Assembly (NCBI RefSeq): GCF_018598175.1
Contig: NZ_JAHESE010000010.1
Span: 113,306-177,305, forward strand
Source of the DNA: Dawidia cretensis
Lineage (GTDB): Bacteria > Bacteroidota > Bacteroidia > Cytophagales > Cyclobacteriaceae
Length of the DNA stretch: 64,000 nt
Direction of reading: 5' to 3'
The notes beneath the pieces were generated by a model. It was given only the letters and a program-made list of their open reading frames with translations, ran no database searches and was not told the DNA's origin. The position numbers and the translations under genes are program-made. Below are positions 16,614-25,256 of this stretch, one piece after another (the first letter of the stretch is position 1; every line of letters starts with the position of its first letter).

Positions 16614-17729
16614 TTATTTATAGTACGTTACTTCGACTCTGAAGCGCGCATCGATCGCGCCCAGCCGGTCGTACGCCGACTTGGATATTTTGATGATGAG
16701 CTTGTCGGTCATCGCCGTATCGGGCAGCTTGCCCATCACACGCACAAACACCTCGCGGTTGTTCATTTCGTTTTTGATCTTGAGGATCGTGCCCACTGGC
16801 GCCGTGCGGTGCAACGCCAGATATTTACGATTACCTTCGGTACCTTCGATCAGCTCCGCCAGCCCCGACTCCATTACTTCGTCACTGTTCTTCACGCCTT
16901 CATACACGCGAATTGTTGTGGTCTTGGGTTCAACAGGTTGTTGTTTTACAGCCACGGGCTCCGTCTTCTCGCGCGGCGTTTCCGTTACCACCGGCGGATC
17001 ATGTTTTACCGGTGTAGGAGTTGGCGTAGTAGGAGTCGTGTTGGTCGTAGGCGTGGTGCGCGGCTCTTCGGCCGGCGTGGTTTGTCCCGACGGTTGTTTG
17101 ACTGCCAGCGTTTGACCAATGCTGATCTCGTTGTTGGCAAGATGGTTCCAATCCTTCAGCTGTTGTACGCTGATACCATGCTTCGTGGCAATCGAAAAAA
17201 GTGTCTCTTTTGCCTGCACCGTATGCACACCTTTACCCGATGTTGTGGGTGCTACCGTAGTCGCATTTTCCGACGGGGTGGTGCCCGTCGTCGTATTGCG
17301 ACGTTTGACAACAAGCTCCTGTCCGAGCGAAAGCGTGTTATCGGTCAGGTTGTTCCATTGCTTCAGCTCATCTACTGTCACGCCGTAGGCTTTCGAAATC
17401 GAAAACATCGTCTCGCGCGCCGCCACCACGTGAATGAAGCCACCACGACCAGCAACAGGTGTAGCGGTCGTCGTCGTACGATTTGTCGTCGGCTTCGTGT
17501 AGGGCACTTTTAATATCTGACCCGTGCCCAGCCCGGAAGCTGCATCGGGGTTGTATTGCACAATGGCATCGACGGTAGTGCCGTATCGTTTTGAAATGCC
17601 ATACAGCGTTTCTTTTTCTTCTACCCGGTGTACGACAAAGATTTTGCCGTTCACAGTCTCGATACCCAGTGAATCATAAGCCTGCGGCTGAAAAAATAAA
17701 GCACCCGCGTAGATCAATACATTTATCAT
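16614..17729 (-). CDS. Triple-LysM protein with C-terminal RlpA-like double-psi beta-barrel
   Basis: This is a 371-residue exported protein. After a hydrophobic N-terminus come three LysM repeats (about 30-75, 97-142, 167-212), each with the YGISKRYG / FSISKAYG / FSIATKHG type motif that binds peptidoglycan or chitin. A Thr/Pro-rich linker (215-275) leads to a C-terminal domain (about 285-371, with ESGLAELIEG and EVFVRVMGKLPD) resembling the double-psi barrel of RlpA. It is probably a periplasmic cell-wall protein; lytic activity cannot be claimed because the catalytic Asp/His residues of active RlpA are not obvious. Its start overlaps the stop of the upstream gene by 4 bp. Confidence 0.83.
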   Translation of the reverse strand: MINVLIYAGALFFQPQAYDSLGIETVNGKIFVVHRVEEKETLYGISKRYGTTVDAIVQYNPDAASGLGTGQILKVPYTKPTTNRTTTTATPVAGRGGFIHVVAARETMFSISKAYGVTVDELKQWNNLTDNTLSLGQELVVKRRNTTTGTTPSENATTVAPTTSGKGVHTVQAKETLFSIATKHGISVQQLKDWNHLANNEISIGQTLAVKQPSGQTTPAEEPRTTPTTNTTPTTPTPTPVKHDPPVVTETPREKTEPVAVKQQPVEPKTTTIRVYEGVKNSDEVMESGLAELIEGTEGNRKYLALHRTAPVGTILKIKNEMNNREVFVRVMGKLPDTAMTDKLIIKISKSAYDRLGAIDARFRVEVTYYK

Positions 17730-18496
17730 AAAAAATAGCTTATAAGCTCATGTTTATTCTTCACGAAAAATAAGCATCCCGAGAGGATGAAAAAAGTATC
17801 CTGACCGATTCCTTTCAGGTGCTCACCTGTTTTTTCCTGCAGTAACAATTCACCCGTATCGCTCCACACCGTAAGGTGACTGACAAGGCCTTGCTCCTGC
17901 GTATAATATGCTATAAAAATCTTGCCATTATACTCCACGTATTCCAACGACAGAACGACCGATAAATTTAACTTTTCACGTAAAAATTTTGCTACCGTCC
18001 GAAAATACTCCGTGCCATCGCCATATTGTTGCGGCCGCAGCACAACATCGGGTGCAGTGGGTACAACCGCAGACGGGGCCGGTATCTCCTTGCCGGAATG
18101 CAACGCCAGCACGAGCGGTTTAGAGCCCACACCCGACGAAAATCCATAGAGGCAATCGTCCTGTCGCCTGGCGAGCGTAAAATCATTGTGCCACCACTGC
18201 AACTGCAGGTCGGCCAGTGTATAGGCCAGCATGCCTTTGCGGTCGGGATTATTAGTATCGATGTAGAGCGTCATCAGCACCATACCATCGGCGGCATCGG
18301 CCAGCGCTACCCACCACGGCTCTTCCAGGACCTTGCCGTGCCACAAGAAGCGGTCATCCTCGTAGTGCAGCGCAGAAAATGTCACCTGCTTGCGCGCGTG
18401 GTCGCGCACTTCCAAAAGAAGCACGTTCTCGTCGGGCAACACCACCGTGTTCCAAACAACGCCGTCGAATACATGAGAAAACTTCCGCTGCAGCAT
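17726..18496 (-). CDS. DUF4905-like conserved protein of unknown function
   Basis: This is a 256-residue protein from the ATG at 18496; the frame continues upstream only as antisense to the NfeD-like gene. It contains repeated beta-strand pairs with Trp motifs (DDRFLWHGKVLEEPWWVAL near 50, LQLQWWHNDF near 100) and ends FFVKNKHELISYFL. No signal peptide is seen. It resembles the Bacteroidota-restricted DUF4905 proteins; I give this from recall, not from a search. It is translationally coupled (ATGA overlap) to the LysM/RlpA-like gene, suggesting a shared envelope-related role. Its start codon directly abuts the region of the divergent NfeD start. Confidence 0.65.
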   Translation of the reverse strand: MLQRKFSHVFDGVVWNTVVLPDENVLLLEVRDHARKQVTFSALHYEDDRFLWHGKVLEEPWWVALADAADGMVLMTLYIDTNNPDRKGMLAYTLADLQLQWWHNDFTLARRQDDCLYGFSSGVGSKPLVLALHSGKEIPAPSAVVPTAPDVVLRPQQYGDGTEYFRTVAKFLREKLNLSVVLSLEYVEYNGKIFIAYYTQEQGLVSHLTVWSDTGELLLQEKTGEHLKGIGQDTFFILSGCLFFVKNKHELISYFL

Positions 18497-18539
18497 GCTC
18501 CCCAACTCTGTCTTAATTTGGCTATTTTTATGCAAGGTA

Positions 18540-19919
18540 TTGAAGATTGAAAGATTGGAAAATTCTAACCCTAAAAGATTGGTAGCCCGTATTGCCGGGC
18601 TTGTCGCTTGCCTCGCCCTGCTGGTGTCCGGCACCGTCAGCGCCCAGGAAAAGCATGTGCTGGTGCTCAGCATCCGCGATGAGATCGACACACGCATGGC
18701 GCGTTATGTAGAGCTCGCCCTGCGGGAAGCGGAAGACACAAAGGCCGACATCGTCCTGGTCGACATGGACACCTACGGCGGCATGCTGACCGACGCCAAA
18801 GATATTGTCGACAAGCTCATGCAGATAAAAAAGCCTGTATGGGTATTTATCAACACAGATGCCGCCTCGGCCGGCGCGCTGATCTCCATCGCCTGCGATA
18901 GCATTTACATGGCCCCCGGCGCCAGCATCGGCGCGGCCACGGTCGTCACGGGCAACGGCGAGCGCGCACCCGACAAATATCAATCCTATATGCGCTCGAT
19001 CATGCGCTCCACCGCCCAGGAGAACGGCCGCAATCCCACCATCGCCGAAGCCATGGTAGACGAGAACGTCGAGCTCGACAGCATCAAGAAGCCCGGCCAG
19101 GTCATTACCTTCTCCACCGACGAAGCCATACGCCATGGCTACTGCGAAGGAAAAGTAACCTCCATCGACTCCCTGCTGCGCCAGAACCATATTACCCACT
19201 ATACCCTGCATCGCTTCGAGCTCTCGGGGGTTGACAGTACTGTAGACTTTTTCATGAACCCGTTCATCAGCGGGCTACTGATCCTTTTCATCCTCGGAGG
19301 TATATATTTCGAGCTGCAAGCGCCTGGCCTGGGATTGGCCGGATTGCTGGCCCTGATCGCACTGGTGCTATACCTGGTGCCCTATTACCTCAACGGCCTG
19401 GCGGAAAACTGGGAGATCCTCACCTTGCTGGCGGGCATTGCCCTGATCGGCGTCGAATTGTTTTTGATACCCGGCTTTGGCGTAGCAGGCATTGCCGGCA
19501 TCACCCTTACACTCGGCTCCCTGGTATTGATCATGATCAACAACGATGCGTTTGATTTTTCCTTTGTCCCTGCCAACGACATGCTGCTGGCGCTTATCGC
19601 CGCCCTCGGCGGCATGGTGGGCAGTATGGTACTGTTGTTTGCGGGCAGCGCGCGCATCATGAACAGCCGCGCCTTCCAGCGCGTGGCCCTGACCGACACG
19701 CAAGACAGTACACAAGGTTACACCGCCAACTTTAATCAAACATCCATGACCGGTAAACAAGGCGTCGCCCACACCGTACTGCGCCCGAGTGGCAAAGTAA
19801 CCATTGACGGTCAGGTATACGATGCCTTTACACGCGGCGAATACATCGAGCCCGGAGAAGCCATTGAAGTGATCGACAACGAAACCACCACGCTAAAAGT
19901 CAGAAAACGACAACCATGA
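18540..19919 (+). CDS. NfeD-family membrane serine protease (ClpP-class, long form)
   Basis: The N-terminal half is a ClpP-like protease domain after a signal sequence: DTYGGMLTDAKDIV, then the Ser region NTDAASAGALISIACDSIYM and the Lys region PGQVITFSTDEAI. Four or five membrane helices follow (about 245-350), then an NfeD OB-fold domain (GKQGVAHTVLRPSGKVTIDGQ). Long-form NfeD proteins work with stomatin-like proteins in membrane quality control; no stomatin gene is adjacent. The start is uncertain: the ATG at 18495 overlaps the start codon of the divergent gene and gives an overly long leader, whereas the TTG at 18540 gives a normal 35-residue signal peptide. It overlaps kdsB by 4 bp. Confidence 0.88.
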   Translation: MKIERLENSNPKRLVARIAGLVACLALLVSGTVSAQEKHVLVLSIRDEIDTRMARYVELALREAEDTKADIVLVDMDTYGGMLTDAKDIVDKLMQIKKPVWVFINTDAASAGALISIACDSIYMAPGASIGAATVVTGNGERAPDKYQSYMRSIMRSTAQENGRNPTIAEAMVDENVELDSIKKPGQVITFSTDEAIRHGYCEGKVTSIDSLLRQNHITHYTLHRFELSGVDSTVDFFMNPFISGLLILFILGGIYFELQAPGLGLAGLLALIALVLYLVPYYLNGLAENWEILTLLAGIALIGVELFLIPGFGVAGIAGITLTLGSLVLIMINNDAFDFSFVPANDMLLALIAALGGMVGSMVLLFAGSARIMNSRAFQRVALTDTQDSTQGYTANFNQTSMTGKQGVAHTVLRPSGKVTIDGQVYDAFTRGEYIEPGEAIEVIDNETTTLKVRKRQP

Positions 19920-20659
19920 ATATACTCGGCATTATACCCGCCCGGTACGCCTCCTCCAGATTTCCGGGTAAACCCTTAGTAGACATTGCAGGAAAATCGA
20001 TGATCCGCCGCGTATACGAGCAGGCCAATAAATCAAAGAGCCTGTCAGCCGTTGTGGTAGCGACCGACAATGCAGAAATCTTCGACCACGTAAAATCCTT
20101 TGGCGGCCAGGTCAGCATGACCCGCGAAGACCACGCCAGTGGCACCGACCGCTGCTACGAAACCCTCTTGCAACAACCCGGTACATTTGACTACGTCATC
20201 AACATCCAGGGCGACGAGCCCTTTATACAACCGACACAAATCGACCTCCTCGCCTCACGCCTCGATGGACAGACCGAGATTGCCACACTGGTAAAAGCCA
20301 TTCACGAGCAAGAGACTTTGTTTAACCCCAACGTGGTAAAAGCCGTTGTGAGCGCGCGCCGCGAAGCATTATACTTCAGCCGGGCCACCTTGCCGCACAT
20401 TCGTCTGACACCCGAAGAGCAGTGGCTTCAACGCCACACGTTCTATAAACACATCGGCATGTATGCCTACCGTGCCGACATCCTGAAACAAATCACGCAG
20501 CTGCCCATCTCGACACTCGAGAAAGCGGAGTCACTCGAACAACTACGCTGGCTGGAAAACGGTTACCGCATTGCCATAGCCGAAACAACCGAAGAGACCA
20601 TTGGTGTCGACACCCCCGAAGACATTGCACGCGCACAGACCCTGTTAACCAAAGCCTAA
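19916..20659 (+). CDS. kdsB: 3-deoxy-manno-octulosonate cytidylyltransferase
   Basis: This 247-residue enzyme activates Kdo with CTP to give CMP-Kdo for lipopolysaccharide inner-core synthesis. The nucleotide-binding start is typical (GIIPARYASSRFPGKPL, residues 4-20). The family motifs follow: VVVATDN near 43, the metal-binding segment NIQGDEPFIQP near 97, HIGMYAYR near 182 and the C-terminal GVDTPEDIARA. Its length matches the family. The first codon overlaps the NfeD stop by 4 bp (ATGA), so both are read from one message. The DUF3667 gene follows 15 bp later. Confidence 0.97.
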   Translation: MNILGIIPARYASSRFPGKPLVDIAGKSMIRRVYEQANKSKSLSAVVVATDNAEIFDHVKSFGGQVSMTREDHASGTDRCYETLLQQPGTFDYVINIQGDEPFIQPTQIDLLASRLDGQTEIATLVKAIHEQETLFNPNVVKAVVSARREALYFSRATLPHIRLTPEEQWLQRHTFYKHIGMYAYRADILKQITQLPISTLEKAESLEQLRWLENGYRIAIAETTEETIGVDTPEDIARAQTLLTKA

Positions 20660-20674
20660 ACCTTATAGCTATAT

Positions 20675-21415
20675 ATGACCTGCAAGAATTGCCAAGCGCC
20701 CGCGCCGGGCGCATACTGTGCCGCCTGTGGCCAGCAAACGCATATACACCGCGTCACCATGGGACACCTCGGCCACGAAGTGACCCACGCACTTACCCAT
20801 GCGGATAAAGGCTTCCTCTTGCTGATGAAAGAGCTTATTACCCGCCCGGGCATTGTCGCCCGCGAGTACTTGGATGGCAAACGCAAAAAGTATTTTAACC
20901 CGTTTACATTCCTGGTTATCACGTCCGCGCTCTATGCGTTTATCAGTTATAAATCCGGTTATTCCACTGCCATGGTCGCCCCGGATTCGCCAGCGTCAAA
21001 CCGCAGCCCGTATTACCAGGAGGTGATAGACATCGCCGCCCAGAACGGTAAGTTGCTCATGCTTATTCTCATCGTACCCCTGTTCGCATTTTTGTCGTGG
21101 CTGTGCTCGCTCCGCTCACGTTTTAACCTGGCAGAGAACTTCGTACTGCAAGCCTTCGTCGTAGGGCAGCTCAACGTCGTGCTTGTATTGATCTCCATAC
21201 CGGCCTTTCTGATTGCACCGGCCACCATTCACTGGAATATATTTGTACGCGAAGTGCTCTTCGTGCTATACCTCACGGTGACCTATCACCAATTCTTTCA
21301 AAACAAATGGATCTTTGCAATCCTGAAAGCGATCGTGATATACTTCCTGTCCATTACACTCTACTGGGTCATGATCATTGCCTTCGTGGCCCTTCGCCAC
21401 GTAGTCATGCATTAA
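20675..21415 (+). CDS. DUF3667 membrane protein with N-terminal zinc ribbon
   Basis: This is a 246-residue protein. Two CxxC pairs at residues 3-6 and 14-17 (CKNC, CAAC) make a zinc-ribbon-like knuckle. The DUF3667 signature follows near 40-85 (ELITRPGIVAREYLDGKR, then YFNPFTFLVI). Four or five membrane helices occupy the rest (about 78-95, 120-142, 160-185, 192-212, 220-245). The family is common in Bacteroidota and its function is unknown. It lies 15 bp after kdsB and is probably the last gene of the nfeD-kdsB unit, ending at a bidirectional terminator. Confidence 0.88.
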   Translation: MTCKNCQAPAPGAYCAACGQQTHIHRVTMGHLGHEVTHALTHADKGFLLLMKELITRPGIVAREYLDGKRKKYFNPFTFLVITSALYAFISYKSGYSTAMVAPDSPASNRSPYYQEVIDIAAQNGKLLMLILIVPLFAFLSWLCSLRSRFNLAENFVLQAFVVGQLNVVLVLISIPAFLIAPATIHWNIFVREVLFVLYLTVTYHQFFQNKWIFAILKAIVIYFLSITLYWVMIIAFVALRHVVMH

Positions 21416-21432
21416 CCTGATCGGAATGCCAT

Positions 21433-21468
21433 AAAAAAAGGTCGCCCCAATGGAGCGACCTTTTTTAT
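21433..21468. terminator. Bidirectional intrinsic terminator
   Basis: A GGTCGC / GCGACC stem with a short loop is flanked by a run of A on the left and T on the right. It separates the DUF3667 gene from the convergent tsf gene and can serve both strands. Confidence 0.88.
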
Positions 21469-21485
21469 ATACATTCGTGACGATC

Positions 21486-22319
21486 TTAACCGATCGATAC
21501 GCGCTTGAACTCTGCTACTGTCAGACCTTTGGTGATGCTGTCCAGGTATTGGGCAACAGTCTTCGAGTTGTCTTTTACGAAGATCTGGTGCAGCAGGGTA
21601 GTGTCTTTGTAGAACTTCTGCAGCTTGCCTTGTGCGATCTTCTCAACCATGTTTTCAGGTTTGCCTTCGGCCAGGATTTGCGCCTTGGCAATTTCAAGCT
21701 CTTTCGCGATGAGCGTAGGATCAACGCTCTTCTCGTCAACCGCTACCGGGTTCATCGCAGCGATCTGCATGCCCACGTCTTTACCTGCTTCTACTACATC
21801 TTTGCCGTTAACGCCTTTCAGCGATACGAGCACGCCCAGCTTCGAGCCAGCGTGGATGTATGGAACAATCGCTTCACCCGTCATGCGGATGTACTCGCTT
21901 ATTTCAATCTTCTCACCGATCTTACCGACCAGCTCTACGATCTTGTCGTTGATGGTCAGGTCACCGGCTTTCTGGCTAAGGAGAGCTTCTTTATCAGCAG
22001 GCTTGTTGGTGAAAGCAGTCTCTACGATCAGCTTACCCAGGCTCAGAAACTCTTCGTTCTTTCCTACGAAGTCAGTTTCGCAGTTCAGAGCGATGAGGAC
22101 AGCCTCTTTGTTGTCGTCGCTAACTTTTACAAATACAGAGCCTTCTTTGGCATCCCGGTCAGAACGGGAAGCAGAAACTTTCTGGCCTTTCTTTCTTAAT
22201 ATCTCGATCGCTTTGTCAAAATCTCCTTCGGCTTCGGCAAGGGCCTTTTTGCAATCCATCATACCGGCGCCCGTCATTTGACGGAGCTTGTTTACATCTT
22301 GTGCTGAAATCGCTGACAT
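21486..22319 (-). CDS. tsf: Translation elongation factor Ts
   Basis: This 277-residue EF-Ts catalyses GDP release from EF-Tu. The N-terminal UBA-like domain (VNKLRQMTGAGMMDCKKAL, residues 9-27) carries the TGAGMMDCK signature, and the EF-Tu-contacting core includes NCETDFVGKNEEF near 80. It is the last gene of the minus-strand block rplM-rpsI-rpsB-tsf, an order shared by many bacteria. The gap to rpsB is about 134 bp, longer than elsewhere in the block, so a separate promoter is possible. The gene ends at the bidirectional terminator shared with DUF3667. Confidence 0.98.
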   Translation of the reverse strand: MSAISAQDVNKLRQMTGAGMMDCKKALAEAEGDFDKAIEILRKKGQKVSASRSDRDAKEGSVFVKVSDDNKEAVLIALNCETDFVGKNEEFLSLGKLIVETAFTNKPADKEALLSQKAGDLTINDKIVELVGKIGEKIEISEYIRMTGEAIVPYIHAGSKLGVLVSLKGVNGKDVVEAGKDVGMQIAAMNPVAVDEKSVDPTLIAKELEIAKAQILAEGKPENMVEKIAQGKLQKFYKDTTLLHQIFVKDNSKTVAQYLDSITKGLTVAEFKRVSIG

Positions 22320-22453
22320 ATGTTTTTATTTACGAATTTGAATGATCTCTAAAAAACTAAACATCGGCGTAGGGCCGATGTTCAGTGCATTATCAGTATA
22401 AGAATTGTTGATGAAGACGTGTACCTGATAGTACAGGTTGAATCGACAATTGA

Positions 22454-23224
22454 TTACTTCGATTCTTCTACGGTTTCGTCAACCTTTCTTTTCTCTTCTT
22501 CTTCTTTCCGCAGCGCTGCATCGTCCTTGTCTCTCTTACGCTCTTGCAAAGCTTCTTCGATTGACCTACCAATGTTTCTGGTCAGGATCGAGATTGACTT
22601 GAATGCGTCGTCGTTCGCAGGAATCGGGAAATCAACACCACCCGGATCAGAGTTGGTATCCACCAGGGCAAATACCGGAATGTTGAGTTTTTGCGCTTCG
22701 GTTACAGCGATGTGCTCGCGTTTTACGTCGATCACAAAAAGAGCTGCCGGCAGTCTGTTCAGGTCGGCAATACCGCCCAACAGTTTTTCCAGCTTCGCCT
22801 TTTCGCGGGTAACCATGAGGCGTTCGCGTTTCGCCAGGTTGGCGAAAGCTTCGTCCTTCATCAACTTTTCGATTTGCGAAAGTTTCTTAAGCGACTTGCG
22901 GATCGTTGCGAAGTTCGTCAGCATACCACCCAGCCAGCGTTCTGTCACGAACGGCATGTTGAGGCGCTTTGCTTCTTCGGTTACGATGTCCTTAGCTTGC
23001 TTTTTTGTCGCTACGAACATGATCTTACGACCAGAGCGTACGATATTCTTCAGGGCGAATGTTGCTTCGTCCAGGCGAGCCAGGGTTTTGTTCAGGTCGA
23101 TGATGTGGATACCGTTGTTCTCCATGAAGATGTACTCGGCCATCTTCGGGTTCCACTTGCGGGTAAGGTGACCAAAATGTACACCTGCGTCCAGCAATTC
23201 CTGATATGTTAATTTGTCAGCCAT
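22454..23224 (-). CDS. rpsB: 30S ribosomal protein S2
   Basis: This is a 256-residue protein from the ATG at 23224; the longer frame overlaps rpsI and is not used. The S2 signatures are LDAGVHFGHLTRKWNPKM at residues 10-27 and the internal VNKL-like / PGGVDFPIPANDDA region near 200. The C-terminus is extended and highly charged with lysine and glutamate (about 225-256), a common variation. S2 joins the small subunit late and helps hold S1 and the mRNA platform. It lies 10 bp after rpsI, so it is part of the same operon. Confidence 0.98.
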   Translation of the reverse strand: MADKLTYQELLDAGVHFGHLTRKWNPKMAEYIFMENNGIHIIDLNKTLARLDEATFALKNIVRSGRKIMFVATKKQAKDIVTEEAKRLNMPFVTERWLGGMLTNFATIRKSLKKLSQIEKLMKDEAFANLAKRERLMVTREKAKLEKLLGGIADLNRLPAALFVIDVKREHIAVTEAQKLNIPVFALVDTNSDPGGVDFPIPANDDAFKSISILTRNIGRSIEEALQERKRDKDDAALRKEEEEKRKVDETVEESK

Positions 23225-23234
23225 TCTCTTATTA

Positions 23235-23621
23235 TTAACGCTTGCTAAACTGGAACTTTCTTCTCGCTTTTCTTCTACCTGGCTTCTTCCGTTCCACCAT
23301 TCTGGAGTCACGTGTCAGGAGGCCTTCTTTTCTCAAAGTAGGCTTGTTCTCAGCGTTGAATTCCACCAACGCACGGGCGATACCCAAACGAACCGCTTCG
23401 GCCTGGCCTTTAATGCCACCACCTTCTACGTTGATCGTTACGTCGTACTGGCCTTCGGCCTTCACGGCAGCAAGGGGTTGCTTTACGGTAGTCTGGTGAA
23501 TTTCTGAAATGAAGTATTCTTTCAGCTCACGTGCATTTATCTTGATATCTCCTTTGCCGGGCTGTACATATACCCGGGCGATGGAGGTCTTTCTTCTGCC
23601 GATTGTATTAATGATCTGCAT
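23235..23621 (-). CDS. rpsI: 30S ribosomal protein S9
   Basis: This 128-residue protein has the standard S9 N-terminus (NTIGRRKTSIARVYVQPG) and C-terminus (LTRDSRMVERKKPGRRKARR, ending FQFSKR). The C-terminal tail of this family reaches the P-site tRNA. It begins 4 bp after the stop of rplM and is followed 10 bp later by rpsB. Length and order are those expected for the L13-S9 operon. Confidence 0.98.
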   Translation of the reverse strand: MQIINTIGRRKTSIARVYVQPGKGDIKINARELKEYFISEIHQTTVKQPLAAVKAEGQYDVTINVEGGGIKGQAEAVRLGIARALVEFNAENKPTLRKEGLLTRDSRMVERKKPGRRKARRKFQFSKR

Positions 23622-23625
23622 TGTA

Positions 23626-24069
23626 TCAGAACTTTATTTCTTTGGGTTGTTGTGCTACGTGCGGATGTTCAGTGCCGGCATAAACGTGCAGGCTTCTGTA
23701 CAGTTCACGACCGAGTCTGTTTTTGGGAAGCATGCCGCGTACAGCGTGCTCGATCAGACGCTCAGGGTGCTTTTCACGAATCATGGTAGGCGTGTGCTCA
23801 CGCTGACCACCCGGATAGCCGGAGTGTGTGAAGAGCACGCGAGCGGTCCATTTCTTGCCCGTCATGCGCACTTTCTCAGCGTTGATAACAATAACGTTAT
23901 CACCGCAATCCACGTTTGGTGTGTAGCTCGGCTTATGCTTGCCGCGGATAATGCGCGCCACTTCACTGGCCACACGACCCAACACCTGCGCATTGGCATC
24001 AACCACTACCCAGCTTTTTTCAACTGTAGCCTTGTTGGCGTTCAGTGTCTTATAGCTATTATGATCCAT
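23626..24069 (-). CDS. rplM: 50S ribosomal protein L13
   Basis: This is a 147-residue early-assembly large-subunit protein. The recognisable motifs are KSWVVVDANAQVLGRVASE near 18, the GDNVIVINAEKVRMTGKKW segment near 57 and the C-terminal LPKNRLGRELYRSLHVYAG near 115. It is the first gene of rplM-rpsI-rpsB-tsf and is preceded by a well-matched Bacteroidota promoter at 24120-24150, giving a leader of about 45 bases. L13 binds its own message in some bacteria; no such site was identified here. Confidence 0.98.
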   Translation of the reverse strand: MDHNSYKTLNANKATVEKSWVVVDANAQVLGRVASEVARIIRGKHKPSYTPNVDCGDNVIVINAEKVRMTGKKWTARVLFTHSGYPGGQREHTPTMIREKHPERLIEHAVRGMLPKNRLGRELYRSLHVYAGTEHPHVAQQPKEIKF

Positions 24070-24119
24070 TGTATTGTTAAAAATTCAAGTAAATACACTA
24101 CCCCTTTCAAAAAGGGACA

Positions 24120-24150
24120 CAAAAGTAAATCGCCCTTATCGTAAATGCAA
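24120..24150 (-). promoter_or_regulatory. Bacteroidota-type promoter of the rplM-rpsI-rpsB(-tsf) operon
   Basis: On the minus strand TTGC (24147-24150) is followed after 19 bp by TACTTTTG (24120-24127), a perfect TAnnTTTG -7 box. The start codon of rplM is about 50 bp downstream, leaving a leader of roughly 45 bases. This is the best promoter match in the window. Confidence 0.75.
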
Positions 24151-24449
24151 GTAAGAATTCAAAATTGCCTAAAAATGCTTTTTACAGCTCAATTTTAAGG
24201 TTTTTGAAGCTTGAAAATGCTCGAAAAGACCTGGAAACGCCTGCCCAGACAGTCGGCAAACACGTGGCGAAGATCAGAAACATCAAATTTTCCCCCATTT
24301 CGCACACTTACACCGCAAAGGTAGAAATTCGAAGAGTCTGCGCAAAAGATGTGGTGGATATCAGGCGTCGCATCGAGTGAAAGACATGAGCCCGGTTCGG
24401 CTTTGATTTGGATCTATTTTGAAATAGGTTTTTTATAGTCCTATAAGGG

Positions 24450-24504
24450 CTATTAGAATTCTATTTCAATGCTATCTCAATACTATTTCAATACTATTAT
24501 ATAT
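24450..24504. repeat. Five tandem copies of an 11-bp CTATTTCAATA-like unit
   Basis: Consecutive 11-bp blocks begin at 24450, 24461, 24472, 24483 and 24494. The middle three are nearly identical (CTATTTCAATG, CTATCTCAATA, CTATTTCAATA) and the outer two share the first five bases CTATT. The AT-rich unit matches about one helical turn. It lies just past the stop of the RluA-type gene and about 320 bp upstream of the rplM promoter. No function is known. Confidence 0.75.
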
Positions 24505-24529
24505 CCGAAGTAACCCCACCGACAAATCC

Positions 24530-25219
24530 CTACTTATTTTCTCCTAATTGCTTGATCAACACCCGCATATCCTTCGGATACGGTGCCTCCACCGTCTTCT
24601 CCTCCCCTGCCAGATTCTTAAACGTCAACGAAAAAGCGTGTAGCGCCATGCGTTTGATGATCGGCTGCTCTTCAGTCTGCTTTTTCAGGTTAAAACCACG
24701 TTTTAACGTCGACAGGAAAAATGGCTTCCCGCCATATTGCTCATCACCCGTGATGGAGGCGTTGAGCGTGGACAGGTGAATGCGAATCTGGTGCATCCGG
24801 CCCGTGATGGGGCGGCATTCCACCAGCGTGTGCAGGCGGTACGGTTCCAGCGTCGTGAAATACGTCTGCGCGGCCTTGCCCTCGCGTCTGCTGATCTTCA
24901 CAATGCCGTCGTCCTGCTTCAGGATGGGCAGATCGACCAGGGTATCCTGGAAGCCGTGGTTGCCGTCCACGACGGCGTGATATCGTTTCACTACCTCCCG
25001 TTTTTCAAACTGCAGGCTCATGTGGCGGTACGCTTCGGGGTTCTTGGCGATGGCCAGCACACCAGAGGTATCCTTGTCCAGGCGATGGCACACCTGCGCG
25101 TCGTCGGTGTAGTCACGGGCCAGCGCCAGGAGGTTTACCTTCTCGCGGCGGTCCTCGAGCGTGGACAGGAAGGGCGGTTTATTGACAAGTACATAATCCT
25201 GGTCCTCAAAGAGGATCAT
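24530..25219 (-). CDS. RluA-family pseudouridine synthase
   Basis: This enzyme of about 229 residues isomerises uridine to pseudouridine in rRNA or tRNA. The catalytic motif with its Asp is VCHRLDKDTSGVLAIAKN (near residue 46). The N-terminal LVNKPPFLSTLED and C-terminal GRMHQIRIHLS motifs are typical of the family. No S4 domain is present. I use the ATG at 25219; a TTG at 25249 would add ten residues and still clear the stop of the upstream kinase at 25257, and is an equally good choice. The target nucleotide cannot be predicted. It follows the PhoR-like gene closely. Confidence 0.92.
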   Translation of the reverse strand: MILFEDQDYVLVNKPPFLSTLEDRREKVNLLALARDYTDDAQVCHRLDKDTSGVLAIAKNPEAYRHMSLQFEKREVVKRYHAVVDGNHGFQDTLVDLPILKQDDGIVKISRREGKAAQTYFTTLEPYRLHTLVECRPITGRMHQIRIHLSTLNASITGDEQYGGKPFFLSTLKRGFNLKKQTEEQPIIKRMALHAFSLTFKNLAGEEKTVEAPYPKDMRVLIKQLGENK

Positions 25220-25256
25220 GTCTTCGAATGTCTGCTTGGAATGCTTCAAAAGCGTG

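Larger units (their letters stand above)
24070..24529. other. 460-bp intergenic region upstream of rplM
   Basis: This stretch lies between the rplM start and the end of the RluA-type gene. It holds the rplM promoter (24120-24150) and a set of 11-bp tandem repeats (24450-24504). The 71-codon frame at 24165-24380 has no family features and codon use unlike the neighbours, so it is not called. No tRNA or known riboswitch fold was seen. Confidence 0.6.

Noticed and set aside
24450-24504. Tandem repeats considered as a CRISPR array
   Set aside because: Units are 11 bp and directly contiguous with no spacers, and no cas gene is present.
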